Below, piece after piece: positions 30,620-39,845 of a stretch of DNA of 64,000 nt. Source of the stretch: Nocardiopsis mwathae (GTDB taxonomy: Bacteria; Actinomycetota; Actinomycetes; Streptosporangiales; Streptosporangiaceae); contig NZ_JACHDS010000001.1 in the NCBI RefSeq assembly GCF_014201195.1, positions 5,022,001 to 5,086,000 on the forward strand, in the 5' to 3' direction. Made by a program: the position numbers and the translations under genes. Position 1 is the first letter of the stretch. Every line of letters begins with the position of its first letter. Under the pieces are notes generated by a model. The model searched no databases and had not been told where the DNA came from. It saw only the letters and a list, made by a program, of their open reading frames with translations.

Positions 30620-31510
30620 CGTGCGCTCCGTGGCCATGTGGCTGGATCCCGCAGGGGCGTGCGGGTTCGGTGGTCGAACGGGCTGTCATCGAGAGCCTGT
30701 CGGGCTCGTGCGCTCCGTTCCTCAGTCAGTCCCCCGACTTGCCGCCGGGCCACGGTCCCGAACAGCATCCGGCGTCCGCTCCGGACTCCCCGCTCGCTCG
30801 GGTCGGGACTCCTCGGGAGCGCTTCCAGCTCGCGCAGCCGGAGCTGCGTGGCACGCTGCACGGCGATGACGAGGCGCGCGGGGCGCTCGCCTTCTCGCAA
30901 GTCATCCAGGTGGCACTCAACGATCTGCTCGGGTTCAACGAACACACCGAGAAGATCGTCGCGCGATCGGAAAGCCTCTCCGATGGGCAGAGCGCGGTCA
31001 CTCAAGGACAGCGGGAATACCCCATCGGAACTCCCAAGGACGGCACCGACGTGCAAGGATCGCTCAACGGTGTGCTTGGCGGTCCTGTAGGGACAGATCG
31101 TCACGGCCCGCCGCACGTCAGCGGTCGGCCGACCGGCGGGGGAGAGGTCAAGGTACTGGCCGTGCATGGCCTCGGTGCGCGCGGCGTCAATCAGCGGCAG
31201 CACGCTCGCCACTGGAACAGGGGTGAGTCCGGCGGTGTGCAGGAGTTCATCGGACCGGACCAGCGCCAGGTCACCGACGAGGGTCCCGGCGCCGATTTCC
31301 ATGGCTTGCCGAGCATAATGATCTCCCACAATGCGTCCCATCTCTGCCCACCTTTCCCTTTCCTTGCTGGCGCGCGAGACGACCCAAACGCGAAGCATGG
31401 CCCGAGGCCGCCGGCTGACCGCCCAGGGCATGCATCGGCGACACCATCCACATGCCCGGCTGGGTTCTTGGACCTGATATTCCCAGGAGGGAAGGTAGGA
31501 AACCACCCAC
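30620..31510 (-). pseudogene. Decayed polyprenyl diphosphate synthase (FPP/GGPP synthase-like)
   Basis: The minus strand keeps most of a prenyl diphosphate synthase: GDHYARQAMEIGAGTLVGDLAL, DAARTEAMHGQYLDL, YRTAKHTVERSLHVGA, FRSRDDLLGVF, then LREGERPARLVIAVQRAT and RQALDDSPFDHRTRT. The first Asp-rich region is found only in another frame and reads VDGVAD instead of DDxxD. A frameshift near 31,390 joins it to RASKERERWAEMG. The usual GKP before the second motif reads VEC. The ~90 N-terminal residues are missing, and the 3' end runs into the terpene synthase without its own stop. It therefore seems inactive. Its position shows that it once supplied the terpene synthase with substrate. Confidence 0.7.
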
Positions 31511-31799
31511 GTCGGGGGCGCACGGATCACAGATAGAACTTCAGTGCTACCGGATTGCTCGGCCGTTCCCGAGGCCACTCAAGTACCATACGCATCTCAC
31601 CTCTGATATATAGGCTTCCTTGAGTTGCCGAACGCTTCCCATATCGAGGTTTGAATTGATCTTCGACCCGCACAGAAAGGTCGTGGGGCGGTCGACTCAA
31701 TGAGGCCCTTTCATTATGAAAGCGCAGGTCACACCTCGGCCACAGCTGCTTGATACACCCCACGACACGAAGAAACCCCTGGCGGATGGTTCGTCAACC

Positions 31800-32594
31800 A
31801 CGATCGACCACCGCACAAGGGGCCTCGGTACCCTTCTACCCTGCCCCCTGCCGTCGTCACGCCGGACTCCGAACTCCACCGCCCGGCTCAACCAGGACCG
31901 CCGCACGAGGATCAACCCGTCCCAGAGAGCCAAGAATCCGGCCCGCCGGGCGCTGCTCGTCCTGGTCCACCTGCTCAAGGACGACACCTTCGCGCTGCTC
32001 GCAACCGGATTCGCCGCCAGCACGACCACTGCCTGGCGCTACGTGCGCGAGACCACCGGCTGCTCGCCGAGCGGGCACCCGCCCTTGGTCAGGCACTGCG
32101 GCGGGCCACGCGGGCCGGGCACGGCTTTGCCGTGCCCGACGGCACGCTGATCCCCATCGACCGGGTGGCCTCCGACCGGCCCCCTCTGTACACTCCGGCA
32201 AGCACAAGAAGCACGGGAGGAACGTCCAGTCGGTAGCCGCTCCGGACGGCACACCGCAGTGGGACGATGGGAACCTTCCGGGGCGGTGCGCGGCCTGAAA
32301 GCCACCCGCGTGTACGGCGTACTGCGCCGCCTGAAGGAGAGCGGGCTGGTCGCTCTCACCGGCAAGGGGCACGTCGGCGCAGGCAGGGGCGTGGTCACGC
32401 CGTTCAAGGGACGCGGTAAACCGGAGCGGAAGAAGCAGCCCAACCGTGAGCACGCCCGGCTGCGCAGTCCGGGTGAGCGGGCCAACGCCGCGCTGAAGGA
32501 TGGGCGTGTCCTTCGCAAACGGCGGTGTTGCCCGCTACACGCCGGTGAGATCGCCCGCGCTATTCTCGTGCTTCAGGCCCGTGAGACGGGATGA
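31800..32594 (+). pseudogene. IS5-family (DDE_Tnp_4-like) transposase remnant
   Basis: The plus strand carries a transposase broken into at least three frames. The N-terminal part shows ALLVLVHLLKDDTFALLATGF and STTTAWRYVRET, the helix-turn-helix of this family. Then come DGTLIPIDRV with the first catalytic Asp, SGKHKKHGRNVQ and APDGTPQW in another frame. The C-terminal part GAGRGVVTPFKGRGKPE, NREHARLRSPGERANAALK and LRKRRCCP is in a third frame. A stretch around the second Asp is lost. Ends could not be defined. Inactive. Confidence 0.7.
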
Positions 32595-32781
32595 AAAAAC
32601 CCTCAGTGACATCATCGCCATAAACGATGACAGAGGGCAGGAACCACCAGTTCAGGGTGGCTTATGGGGAGTCTCGGTCGGCGCGAGGCATCGTAGCCTG
32701 CGAACGAACGACGGACGAACGGACACATAGCCGAAGAGCCCTGCACCCCGAGGGGGATACAAGGCTCCGACCTGCGAAAAC

Positions 32782-32826
32782 GTGTGGGCGTACCAGGACT
32801 TGAACCTGGGGCCTCATCCTTATCAG
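32782..32826 (-). tRNA. 3' half of a tRNA-Ile(GAU), probable integrase attachment site
   Basis: On the minus strand this reads from the anticodon loop CTGATAA (anticodon GAU) through the 3' anticodon stem GGATG, variable loop, a perfect T-arm (CCAGG/TTCAAGT/CCTGG), the acceptor 3' strand TACGCCC and A-CAC. The 5' half is absent: the bases before the loop cannot form the CATCC stem partner or a D-arm. A half tRNA starting exactly at the anticodon loop is the classic footprint of a tyrosine-integrase att site. An integrase gene (broken) lies 1.4 kb away with an IS630 element inserted between. It is not a functional tRNA. Confidence 0.65.
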
Positions 32827-33056
32827 CAAAGTACATAGCTGCCCAAGCGGGCACAAAACCGGCATTTCAGCAGTTCATCCCGCATCTGCCGTGTCACGAC
32901 GTGTCGCCTCATACCACCCTCAACCGCACCGTGCCACGGACAAATGACGGACACAGACCCCGCCGAAAACCCGCGCTTCCCGAAATCGGCGCTGCAGGAT
33001 CCTTCCACTGGCATCCGGCGCCCGCGTCACAACCCTCCGTGACCCGAACTTCCCCG
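32827..33056. other. Spacer between the tRNA half and the IS630 element
   Basis: About 230 bases of lower-complexity coding-poor DNA with no supported gene. Together with 32,595-32,781 it separates the IS5-like remnant from the IS630 element. It would belong to the left end of the integrated element if the tRNA half is its attachment site. Confidence 0.4.
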
Positions 33057-33059
33057 CTA

Positions 33060-34195
33060 GTGTCCTGATTGGTTAGTTCGTTTATGGTTGTGGGATGAGT
33101 CTTCCCGGGCCGAAACCGCCACCGCTGGACCTGTCCGAGGACGAGCGCACCGAGCTCCAGCGGTGGGTCAGACGCCGCAAGACCGCCCAGGACCTGGCCC
33201 TGCGGGCGCGGATCGTGCTCGCCTGCGCCCAGGGCATGTCCAACGCCCAAGTGCGGCGCGAGCTGGGGGTGTCGGCGCCCACGGTGACCAAGTGGCGGCA
33301 GCGCTTCGCCGAGCACCGCTTGGAGGGCCTGACCGACGAACCACGGCCGGGCCGGCCGCGCACCGTCACCGACGCCCAGGTCGAGGCGGTCGTGGCCGCG
33401 ACCCTGGAGACCAGGCCCGCCCACGGCACCCACTGGTCCACACGCTCCATGGCCAAGCACACCGGCCTCACCCAGAACGCGGTCTGGCGGATCTGGAACG
33501 CCTTCGGCCTGCAACCCCACCGCACCGAGTCGTTCAAGCTCTCCACCGACCCGTTCTTCATCGACAAGGTCCGCGACGTGGTCGGCCTGTACCTGGACCC
33601 TCCCGAACGGGCGGTCGCGCTGTGCGTGGACGAGAAATCCCAGATCCAGGCCCTCAACCGCACCCAGCCGGTCCTGCCGATGATGCCCGGCACACCCGAG
33701 CGCGCGACCCATGACTATGTGCGCGCGGGAGTGACCAGCCTGTTCGCAGCCCTGGACACCGCCACCGGCCGGGTGATCACCTCCATCCACCGCCGGCACC
33801 GCGCCACGGAGTTCAAGAAGTTCCTGGCCAAGATCGACCGCGAGGTCCCTGCCGAGCTGCAGGTACACCTGGTCCTGGACAACTACGCAACGCACAAGAC
33901 ACCCGAGATCCGCAGGTGGCTGCTGCGCCACCCCCGGTTCCACCTCCACTTCATCCCGACCGGCTCGTCCTGGCTGAACCTGGTCGAACGCTGGTTCGCC
34001 GAGATCACCGAGCGGCTGATCCGCCGCGGCACCCACCGCAGCGTCCAAGCCCTGGAAAAGGACATCCGCGCCTGGGCCGCGTCCTGGAACGAGGACCCCC
34101 GCCCATATGTGTGGACCAAGACCGCCGAGGAGATCCTCGACAGCCTTGCCTTCTACTGCCAACAAATCAACAAACGAACTAACCAATCAGGACAC
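33060..34195 (+). mobile_element. Intact IS630-family insertion sequence
   Basis: A 1136-bp element bounded by perfect 24-bp inverted repeats (33060-33083 and 34172-34195, starting GTGTCCTGATTGGTTAGTTC). It is flanked by TA at 33058-33059 and 34196-34197, both within CTAG. TA duplication inside CTAG is the known target habit of IS630 elements. The repeats are identical and the transposase is intact, so insertion is probably recent. It separates the tRNA half from the integrase gene. Confidence 0.93.
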
Positions 34196-34198
34196 TAG
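33095..34198 (+). CDS. IS630-family transposase
   Basis: A 367-residue transposase. The N-terminal region has two helix-turn-helix blocks ([24 protein letters not shown] and [21 protein letters not shown]). The DDE core follows: [16 protein letters not shown] (first Asp), [15 protein letters not shown] (second Asp) and [18 protein letters not shown] (Glu), the IS630/Tc1-mariner pattern. The stop codon TAG at 34196-34198 is not inside the element: its TA is the duplicated target and its G is flanking DNA. The start at 33095 lies 11 bases inside the left repeat. The protein looks complete and active. Confidence 0.93.
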   Translation: MSLPGPKPPPLDLSEDERTELQRWVRRRKTAQDLALRARIVLACAQGMSNAQVRRELGVSAPTVTKWRQRFAEHRLEGLTDEPRPGRPRTVTDAQVEAVVAATLETRPAHGTHWSTRSMAKHTGLTQNAVWRIWNAFGLQPHRTESFKLSTDPFFIDKVRDVVGLYLDPPERAVALCVDEKSQIQALNRTQPVLPMMPGTPERATHDYVRAGVTSLFAALDTATGRVITSIHRRHRATEFKKFLAKIDREVPAELQVHLVLDNYATHKTPEIRRWLLRHPRFHLHFIPTGSSWLNLVERWFAEITERLIRRGTHRSVQALEKDIRAWAASWNEDPRPYVWTKTAEEILDSLAFYCQQINKRTNQSGH

Positions 34199-34270
34199 TG
34201 GGCACCTCGCAGCGACCCGCTGCTCGCCCCGCACCCGCCCACTCAGAGATCATGAAAGGGAGGGTCTGGC

Positions 34271-35628
34271 ATGGGGTTCGTCAAACCACGCACCACCAAG
34301 AAGGGCAAGACCCGCTCACCGCCTGCTACATCGACATCCGAGGCAAAGAGCGCTCCGCGGGCACCTACGACACCGAAAAGGAAGCAGCCAAGGCCTGGCA
34401 GCGAGCCGAAGCCAGGGTCGCCGAAGGCCGCGTCACCAGCGTCAGCCACGGCCGACAGAGCTTCGGCGACTACGTCCTGGAAAGCTGGCTACCCAACCAC
34501 GTCGCGGAGGCGACCACAGAACAGAACAACACCTACCACGTCAACAAACACCTGATCCCCGAATTCGGCAAAATGCGCATGAACGAAATTCTTCCCGGCC
34601 ACGTCCAGGAATTCGTCCGCAACTGCCAGAAGAAGGGACTCGCCCCCAGCACCATCCGCCGCACCATCACGGTCCTCAGCGCGATCTTCTCCACCGCACT
34701 GGTGAACCAGATCATCTTCATCCACCCCTGCAAGGGAATCGTCCTGCCCCACGTCAGCCGAAAACCGCTGACCATCATCACCCCAGAAGAATTCGACGAC
34801 TTCTACACCCACATTGAGGGAGACGTCTTCAAGCTGCTGGTGGAGGTCGCCATCGAATCCGGGCTGCGCTGGGGAGAACTCAGCGAGCTGCGCATGAAGG
34901 ACCTGGACAGGTCGACCGGGATGCTCACCGTCAGCCGCGCCGTCGTCGAACTCTCCCCGAAGTTCCATCCCACCGGCGGCAGGTTCCTCGTCAAGGACTA
35001 CCCGAAGGACGGCGAGTTCCGCCGCCTCAAGCTCCGGCGTCCCCTGGTCACGAAGATCGCCGCCTTCGCCATGGCCAACGGCATCGGCGAGGACGACCTC
35101 ATCTTCGCCTTCCCCGAGCAGGACACCGGCGCCCCCATCCCCGAGGTCCCCGACGGAGCCGACCTGGGCCTCACCGCGCCAAACGACAAGGGACGCCGCT
35201 ACCGGCACGGCACCACGACCGCCTACACCACCGGAAAGTGCCGCTGCGACCACTGCCGCACCGCCTTCGCCCGCTACCGGGCCCTGCGCCGAGCCGAAGG
35301 CAAAGACCAGCCCAGACGACGCTGACGGGTCACCATCGACGGACACATCCCCCCGGACTGGTTCCGCAAGCACATCTGGCACCCGGCCCGCGAAGCCGTG
35401 GACCTTCCGAAGGACATCACCGTGCACAAACTGCGCCACGCCCACGCTTCCTGGCTCCTGGCCGGCGGCGCCGACCTCATGGTCGTCAAGGCACGCCTCG
35501 GCCACGCCTCCATCACCACCACCGAGCGCTACCTCCACACCCTCCCCGAGGCCGACGACAGCGCCCTGGAAGCCTTCGGAAAAATCCGCAACCGCACCAG
35601 GCAGGAGACCATGAACAGTATCGCCTGA
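34271..35628 (+). pseudogene. Tyrosine site-specific integrase, broken by a frameshift and an in-frame TGA
   Basis: The intact ancestor would be about 450 residues. ATG 34271 has a good AAAGGGAGG site and begins MGFVKPRTTKKGKTR. One base appears lost at 34316-34317 (TC for TAC), after which TACYIDIRGKERSAGTYDTE continues in the next frame. The SAM-like core-binding domain (GDYVLESWLPNH) and the catalytic Arg block (ESGLRWGELSEL) follow, then a Cys/His-rich insert (RHGTTTAYTTGKCRCDHCR) known from actinomycete integrases. A TGA at 35323-35325 interrupts the frame. Beyond it the same frame encodes HKLRHAHASWLL (H-x-x-R), LGHASI and TTERYLHTL with the nucleophile Tyr. Without the C-terminal part there is no recombinase activity. 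Confidence 0.85.
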
Positions 35629-35799
35629 TAAACACAGGGGTGGGGCTCGTAGCTCGAACACACTACGAGCCCCACATATTTGCAGCATGGAACCTCCAGG
35701 CCAATCTAAGGCAGGACGGGTACTTCGTCGCCGAACTCACCGGCTTGAGCACCCGAGAGACACCTCTTGCGCTTCGCCGGGCTGTGCCAGAATGAGTGA

Positions 35800-36967
35800 G
35801 TGTCGAACGCCCCGCGAGGCAGCACGCCGGACACGACATGGACAATCCGGGCCCTTGCAAACCGGTATGTCGGGTCGCTCGCCGAGTTGAGTCCTATGGT
35901 GGCCATGATGGTTGGCCTTCGCCCCTGGGACGACCGTATGCCGGATCTTTCGCCGGACGGCACGGCCGCCGAGGACGAGCTCGCGCGGACGACGCTGGCC
36001 GAGCTGGATTTGCTGGTGCGGGCGGCACCGCCCACCGACCCGCATGAGCGTCGGTGCGCGCGACTGTTGGCGGAGCGCTTGCGTACCCAGCTCGACGTGA
36101 GCGCGGCCGGCGAGCAGCTGTGTGCGGTGCGCACCATCGCCGGGCCGGTTCAGTCGGTTCGGCAGATGCTCGTGCTGATGTCCACCGAGACCGAGGACGA
36201 CTGGGCGGTCGCCGCTCGGCGGATGGCGCGCACGCCGGAGGCGTTCGCGGGGTACATCGCCTCGCTCTCTGAGGGTGCCAGGCGCGGAATCCTCGCGGCG
36301 CCCCGGCAGGTGAACGGCACCGTAGAGCAACTGCGCCAGTGGGTCGCCGCGTATGGCGGGCGGGGCTGGTTCGCGGAGTTCTGTGCGGGTGCCGATGTGT
36401 CCCAGTCGCTTCGCAATGAGCTCGACCAGGCCGCGACAGTCGCTGTGGAGGCAGCGACGGCGCTGAGGCGCTGGCTGGCCAACGAGTATCTGCCCCGAAC
36501 CCAGGGCATCAGCGATGGTGTCGGCTCGGGCTGATACCGCGTGTTTGCCAGGCTGCGTACGGGTGCGGACATCGACCTGGCCAAGACGTACGACTGGGGC
36601 TGGACCGAGTACCGCTGCTTGGCCGCGCAGCTTGAGCAGCAGGCGCGGTTGGTTGTTCCGGACGCCTCGGTACCGGAGGCCATGCGCCACCTCGATACTG
36701 CCGGCGACGTCGTGGAGGGAGTGGAGCAGATCCGTCTCCGGCTGCACGAGCTGACCTGCCGTGCGATCGCCGACCTTGACGGGACGTACTTCGAGATCGC
36801 CGACCCGGTGAAGGACATCGAAACGAGGGTCGTGCCCAAGGGCAGCGCGGCCGCCCCGTACTACACCCGGCAGCCGCTTCGACCACAAGGCCTGGCACAT
36901 GGCCGCGTTGTCGCTGGGCCCGCTCGGCCTTGACGAGCTCACCGACGATCTCGTGCAGGTCGGCTAG
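35800..36967 (+). pseudogene. DUF885 family protein, inactivated
   Basis: GTG 35800 opens a DUF885 protein ([42 protein letters not shown]). An in-frame TGA at 36532-36534 interrupts it in ...[10 protein letters not shown], after which the same frame resumes with YRVFARLRTGADIDLAKTY, YEYR-like WTEYRCLAAQL, LDTAGDVVEGVEQIR and APYYTRQP. Near 36,870 the reading jumps to another frame, RFDHKAWHMAALSLGPLGLDELTDDL, which is the normal end of the family, stopping at 36967. An internal segment of well over 100 residues is therefore deleted. Members are thought to be metallopeptidase-like, but the function here is lost. Confidence 0.75.
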
Positions 36968-37909
36968 TCCGATCCGGGTATAGACGATGCCGAGCTGGTC
37001 CAGCTCGTACGCCATTCGTTGCTGGTTGCCGATCCACCAGAAGAGGTCGAAGCCCTGGCGCACGTGCTCATCAGCGGGCGCGAGCTAACCGAGCTGCGTC
37101 TCCATGGTGTCGAGATCGGTCAGCATGAACGCGATGTCGGACTGGTTGCTGGCCTGGAAGTGCGGGTCGAGCGCCTACCGGGTGTAGTGCGTGGCGAGTT
37201 CGTACTCGTCGTTTCGCCGCGCCGCGACGCTGAGGCTGTTGCGCCCCGGCCCTCACTGGTGCGGTCGCCGAGCCGTCGGGATGTCTCCAGCGCCTGCACA
37301 AGGTGTTGCCCGGCGCGGGTCAGGGCGGCGGATGCGGCCGACGGGAGCCGTCTCCCCAGCTGAAGGGCACTGTAAGACCGGTGCGCTGCGGGGTCCCCGC
37401 CAGTCGCGGCGTGGTCCCGCTCCACCGCGGCCGTTCGTCGATCCGCAGTGGCTGGTAGCCGACCGGGACGACCTTGACCGCACACCAACCCATCCTGCAC
37501 ATCGGCACCGACAGCCGCGGCGTCAGGTCGATGGGACCGACCACCCACCGAATGCCGACAGTCGTGAAATTTGACTACCCAATGATCTTTATTTTGTCAT
37601 TTTTTGAACATTCCACCCATCGGTCACCAGGCGAAATTCTGGCCCTCGCGTACCGGATCCGCACCCTCGCCCCGCAGCACGGTAATGAGCCTGCTGAACT
37701 GACGCGGGCTCAGCCCGGTGAACGGGGTATCCAGGACGCCTCCGACACCGTGATCACAGCAGACACGGTAAGATCATCTCACCCGTGACCAGCAGTGACG
37801 GGACAACCCTTAGTTCGGGTTGGACAGTTCCCGTCGCTCCGTGCCATCCTCGTCTATCGGGGCTCGAACCTTCGAGATTTTAGCGTGAGTTAACGGGGGC
37901 ATCATTGAT
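36968..37909. other. Gene-poor region with decayed coding fragments
   Basis: No intact gene. On the minus strand, fragments in several frames resemble tetratricopeptide-type regulator sequence (QRMAYELDQLGIVYTRIGLADLHEI near 36,930-37,020; ALETSRRLGDRTSEGRGA near 37,250), suggesting a dead regulatory gene. The end nearest 37,800 is A/T-richer and probably contains the promoter of the LuxR-type regulator. Confidence 0.4.
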
Positions 37910-38710
37910 ATGGGCAACGGGGGATTACGCGCTGATAGGGGCAGCGCGAAGGACGGGTTGACGTGGCAACCGGTTTCGATCAGCGGAAATCACGAAAACT
38001 CAAGTAGTCGGATAGACTGCTTGGCGCCTGATTTATCCGGCAGGCGATCTTCCCCGCGGGCTGAACGACCCCTGTTGCAGACCGAGATAGCGCTGATAAT
38101 CGAAGACGACATTCGTCGATACAGTATCGAGGGAATGCTTCGTTCGCTCGATATCCAGCTGACAGTGCAATCCATAACGGACCTCGAAGATCTCTCGACA
38201 TTCTGCAACGTCCAGCTGATCATTTCAGACAGCAATACTTTGGGTTCTGTGCCTGGCGAGATCGCTGAAAAGCTGCGCATCCAGAACATACATGTACTGA
38301 TCCTGGTAGATTCGGCGGACTTTGTTGAGCAATCCTGGGTCAATCATGCAAGCGGTTTCCTGAGCTGGGCAGATCTCCGCCCCGAGACCCTGCACGAAGC
38401 GATCGTCGACGTGAAAGCTGGACGATTTCATGTGTCAGCGACCCTGGCGCGACGATCCGTGACGACACCCGACCAAGCCGGTGAAGGCACCACCTCGAAG
38501 CACGCGTCGATGATTGCACTGACGGCACGTGAACACCAGGTACTGCACCTGATCGCCGAGGGGATGAGTAACCGACAAGTCGCTCGATCGCTGAGTATCT
38601 CTGAACATGGAGTCAAACGCGCGGTCGGCATCATTTTAGCCAAGCTCAACTGCCCAAATCGGACCCTTGCGGTCGTTCGGGCCATAGAGTTAGGGCTCCT
38701 CGTTATGTGA
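37910..38710 (+). CDS. LuxR/NarL-type transcriptional regulator with three TTA codons
   Basis: A 266-residue regulator. The C-terminal 60 residues form a LuxR helix-turn-helix (LTAREHQVLHLIAEGMSNRQVARSLSISEHGVKRAVG). The central part resembles a response-regulator receiver (ALIIEDDI, LIISDSNTLG). The conserved lysine of the usual GFLLKD is replaced by Trp (GFLSWAD), so control by phosphorylation is doubtful. No sensor kinase is adjacent. It faces the C5N and polyketide genes and is the obvious pathway regulator. Leucines 42, 243 and 261 use the rare TTA codon (38033, 38636, 38690), which in streptomycetes makes a regulator depend on the bldA tRNA. The start at 37910 has only a weak G-rich ribosome site. 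Confidence 0.85.
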   Translation: MGNGGLRADRGSAKDGLTWQPVSISGNHENSSSRIDCLAPDLSGRRSSPRAERPLLQTEIALIIEDDIRRYSIEGMLRSLDIQLTVQSITDLEDLSTFCNVQLIISDSNTLGSVPGEIAEKLRIQNIHVLILVDSADFVEQSWVNHASGFLSWADLRPETLHEAIVDVKAGRFHVSATLARRSVTTPDQAGEGTTSKHASMIALTAREHQVLHLIAEGMSNRQVARSLSISEHGVKRAVGIILAKLNCPNRTLAVVRAIELGLLVM

Positions 38711-39179
38711 GCTGTCGACCGATTGCGAATTTCTGTCCGTCGGCACGGCCAGTCCGGAAACATACTTCTTGATGATTGGCGTGTGGATGGGTGATGTGGG
38801 CGTGACCGGGCCGCCCGGGGTCGTGGTCGAGAACGCGAGAGACCGCGCCATGGGGCAGGCTGCCCTCCCTCAGTCGCGGCCTGCCGCTGCCTGACGAGCA
38901 AGCCACATAGGACCGGGGCATTCGCGAATCCCCCGGTCCTAATTCTGTGAATTACAGCCCTCAACTTCTCCCTCGGGTTATTGCTTCCAGATGTGAATAG
39001 GCCTCTTGGGGTCGGGCGTCTTGTTCTCCTTCTGCCTCGTCCGTATCTGGATTGCGGCGAATGCGCCGAACAGCAATTTCCACTCTTGTTCGAGCCTGCA
39101 TTGTCCTGACGGTCGCTTTAGAGCAACGTCGCCCGGTGCGTTTCTCTCGGCTTGGGACGCCGACTCGAGCTGTGTGCGT
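38711..39179. other. Intergenic region after the regulator
   Basis: About 470 bases with no supported gene. The only notable element is the long hairpin at 38908-38941, listed separately. Confidence 0.5.
38908..38941. terminator. Long inverted repeat, probable terminator of the regulator gene
   Basis: TAGGACCGGGG pairs with CCCCGGTCCTA (11 bp). The intervening 12 bases are themselves a palindrome (ATTCGCGAAT between two unpaired C), so the whole 34-base segment can fold as one nearly continuous stem. It lies about 200 bases after the regulator stop. A regulator binding site is an alternative reading. Confidence 0.55.
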
Positions 39180-39563
39180 TCAGGTCGCAGCGCCTTTACT
39201 TCCTTCCCCTTTCTTCGGAGTCAGCCCGTAGAACATTTCGCTGCCGGTCTTCTCCGCGCTCCACTGCTCTTCCAGGTCGGCCGCCGTCCGGGCCTCTGCT
39301 GCCCGCACGCGAAAGACCACCCGACCCGCCCCCGCGAACGGCGACACCGCTTTCGCCGTCGACGGCGTCTCCCGAACTGTCTCTCCCGGATCACCGCTGA
39401 CCATTCTCGCGAGAACCGTCTCCCGCGTGATCACCAGCCGAGACCGCCCTTCACGCCCGGCCCCCACTCGCACCATCAACTCGGCCACCCGGGACACGAG
39501 TTCTTCCACACTCTCCCGGACCACGGTCTCCTCGGCCCCGATCCCATCGAACAACGACCCCAT
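39180..39563 (-). CDS. Small hypothetical protein, coiled-coil, mobile-element associated type
   Basis: A 127-residue protein starting at ATG 39563 behind a strong GGGAGGAGGG site. The first 60 residues (GAEETVVRESVEELVSRVAEL, then SRLVITRETVLARMVSGD) have the heptad and ITRETV pattern of small proteins found next to transposase genes in actinomycetes. The rest (GAGRVVFRVRAAEAR..., YGLTPKKGEG) is not recognised and may be out of its original frame. No transposase is adjacent now, so this may be an orphan remnant. An upstream in-frame start (39620) has no ribosome site. Confidence 0.5.
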   Translation of the reverse strand: MGSLFDGIGAEETVVRESVEELVSRVAELMVRVGAGREGRSRLVITRETVLARMVSGDPGETVRETPSTAKAVSPFAGAGRVVFRVRAAEARTAADLEEQWSAEKTGSEMFYGLTPKKGEGSKGAAT

Positions 39564-39845
39564 CGGCACCGCCCTCCTCCCGTCAAGGACAGACGTGCCC
39601 ACCCACACACCAAACAACATCTCCCCAGTTCAGGACATCCCTCGAAACGAGCTGCACCCAATCGAGAACGCCGACGCCGTGGGTAGCCGTACAGCGCGCG
39701 CCGAACGGCTACCCCGATCGGGATGTCTTCCGACACTACGTTTTAGCCAGTCGAACGATCTACCGCTTACTTCAATTACACTGCGAAGATTGAACCGCCC
39801 AATTGGATAACGTCGTTATAGTTGGCAAAATCAAAGGAAGGCCCC

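Noticed and set aside
30406-31578. A 390-codon minus-strand ORF as an intact prenyl synthase
   Set aside because: Its first 60 residues are out of frame with the family, the first Asp motif is in another frame, and its last ~75 codons are antisense-frame reading of the terpene synthase.
32595-32660. Small inverted repeat (TCATCG/CGATGA) after the IS5-like remnant as an IS end
   Set aside because: No matching end was found at the left side and the stem is only 6 bp.
32782-32826. Functional tRNA-Ile gene
   Set aside because: The acceptor 5' strand, D-arm and 5' anticodon stem are missing; the upstream bases do not pair with the GGATG stem.
34198-35325. Integrase start at 34198 or at the ATG at 34252 in the same frame
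   Set aside because: The N-terminal residues from these starts do not match the family, while the frame from ATG 34271 does and has a ribosome site; a 1-base loss joins them.
35323-36534. In-frame TGA codons as selenocysteine or programmed read-through
   Set aside because: Neither protein family uses selenocysteine, no hairpin follows the stops, and both genes carry other inactivating changes.
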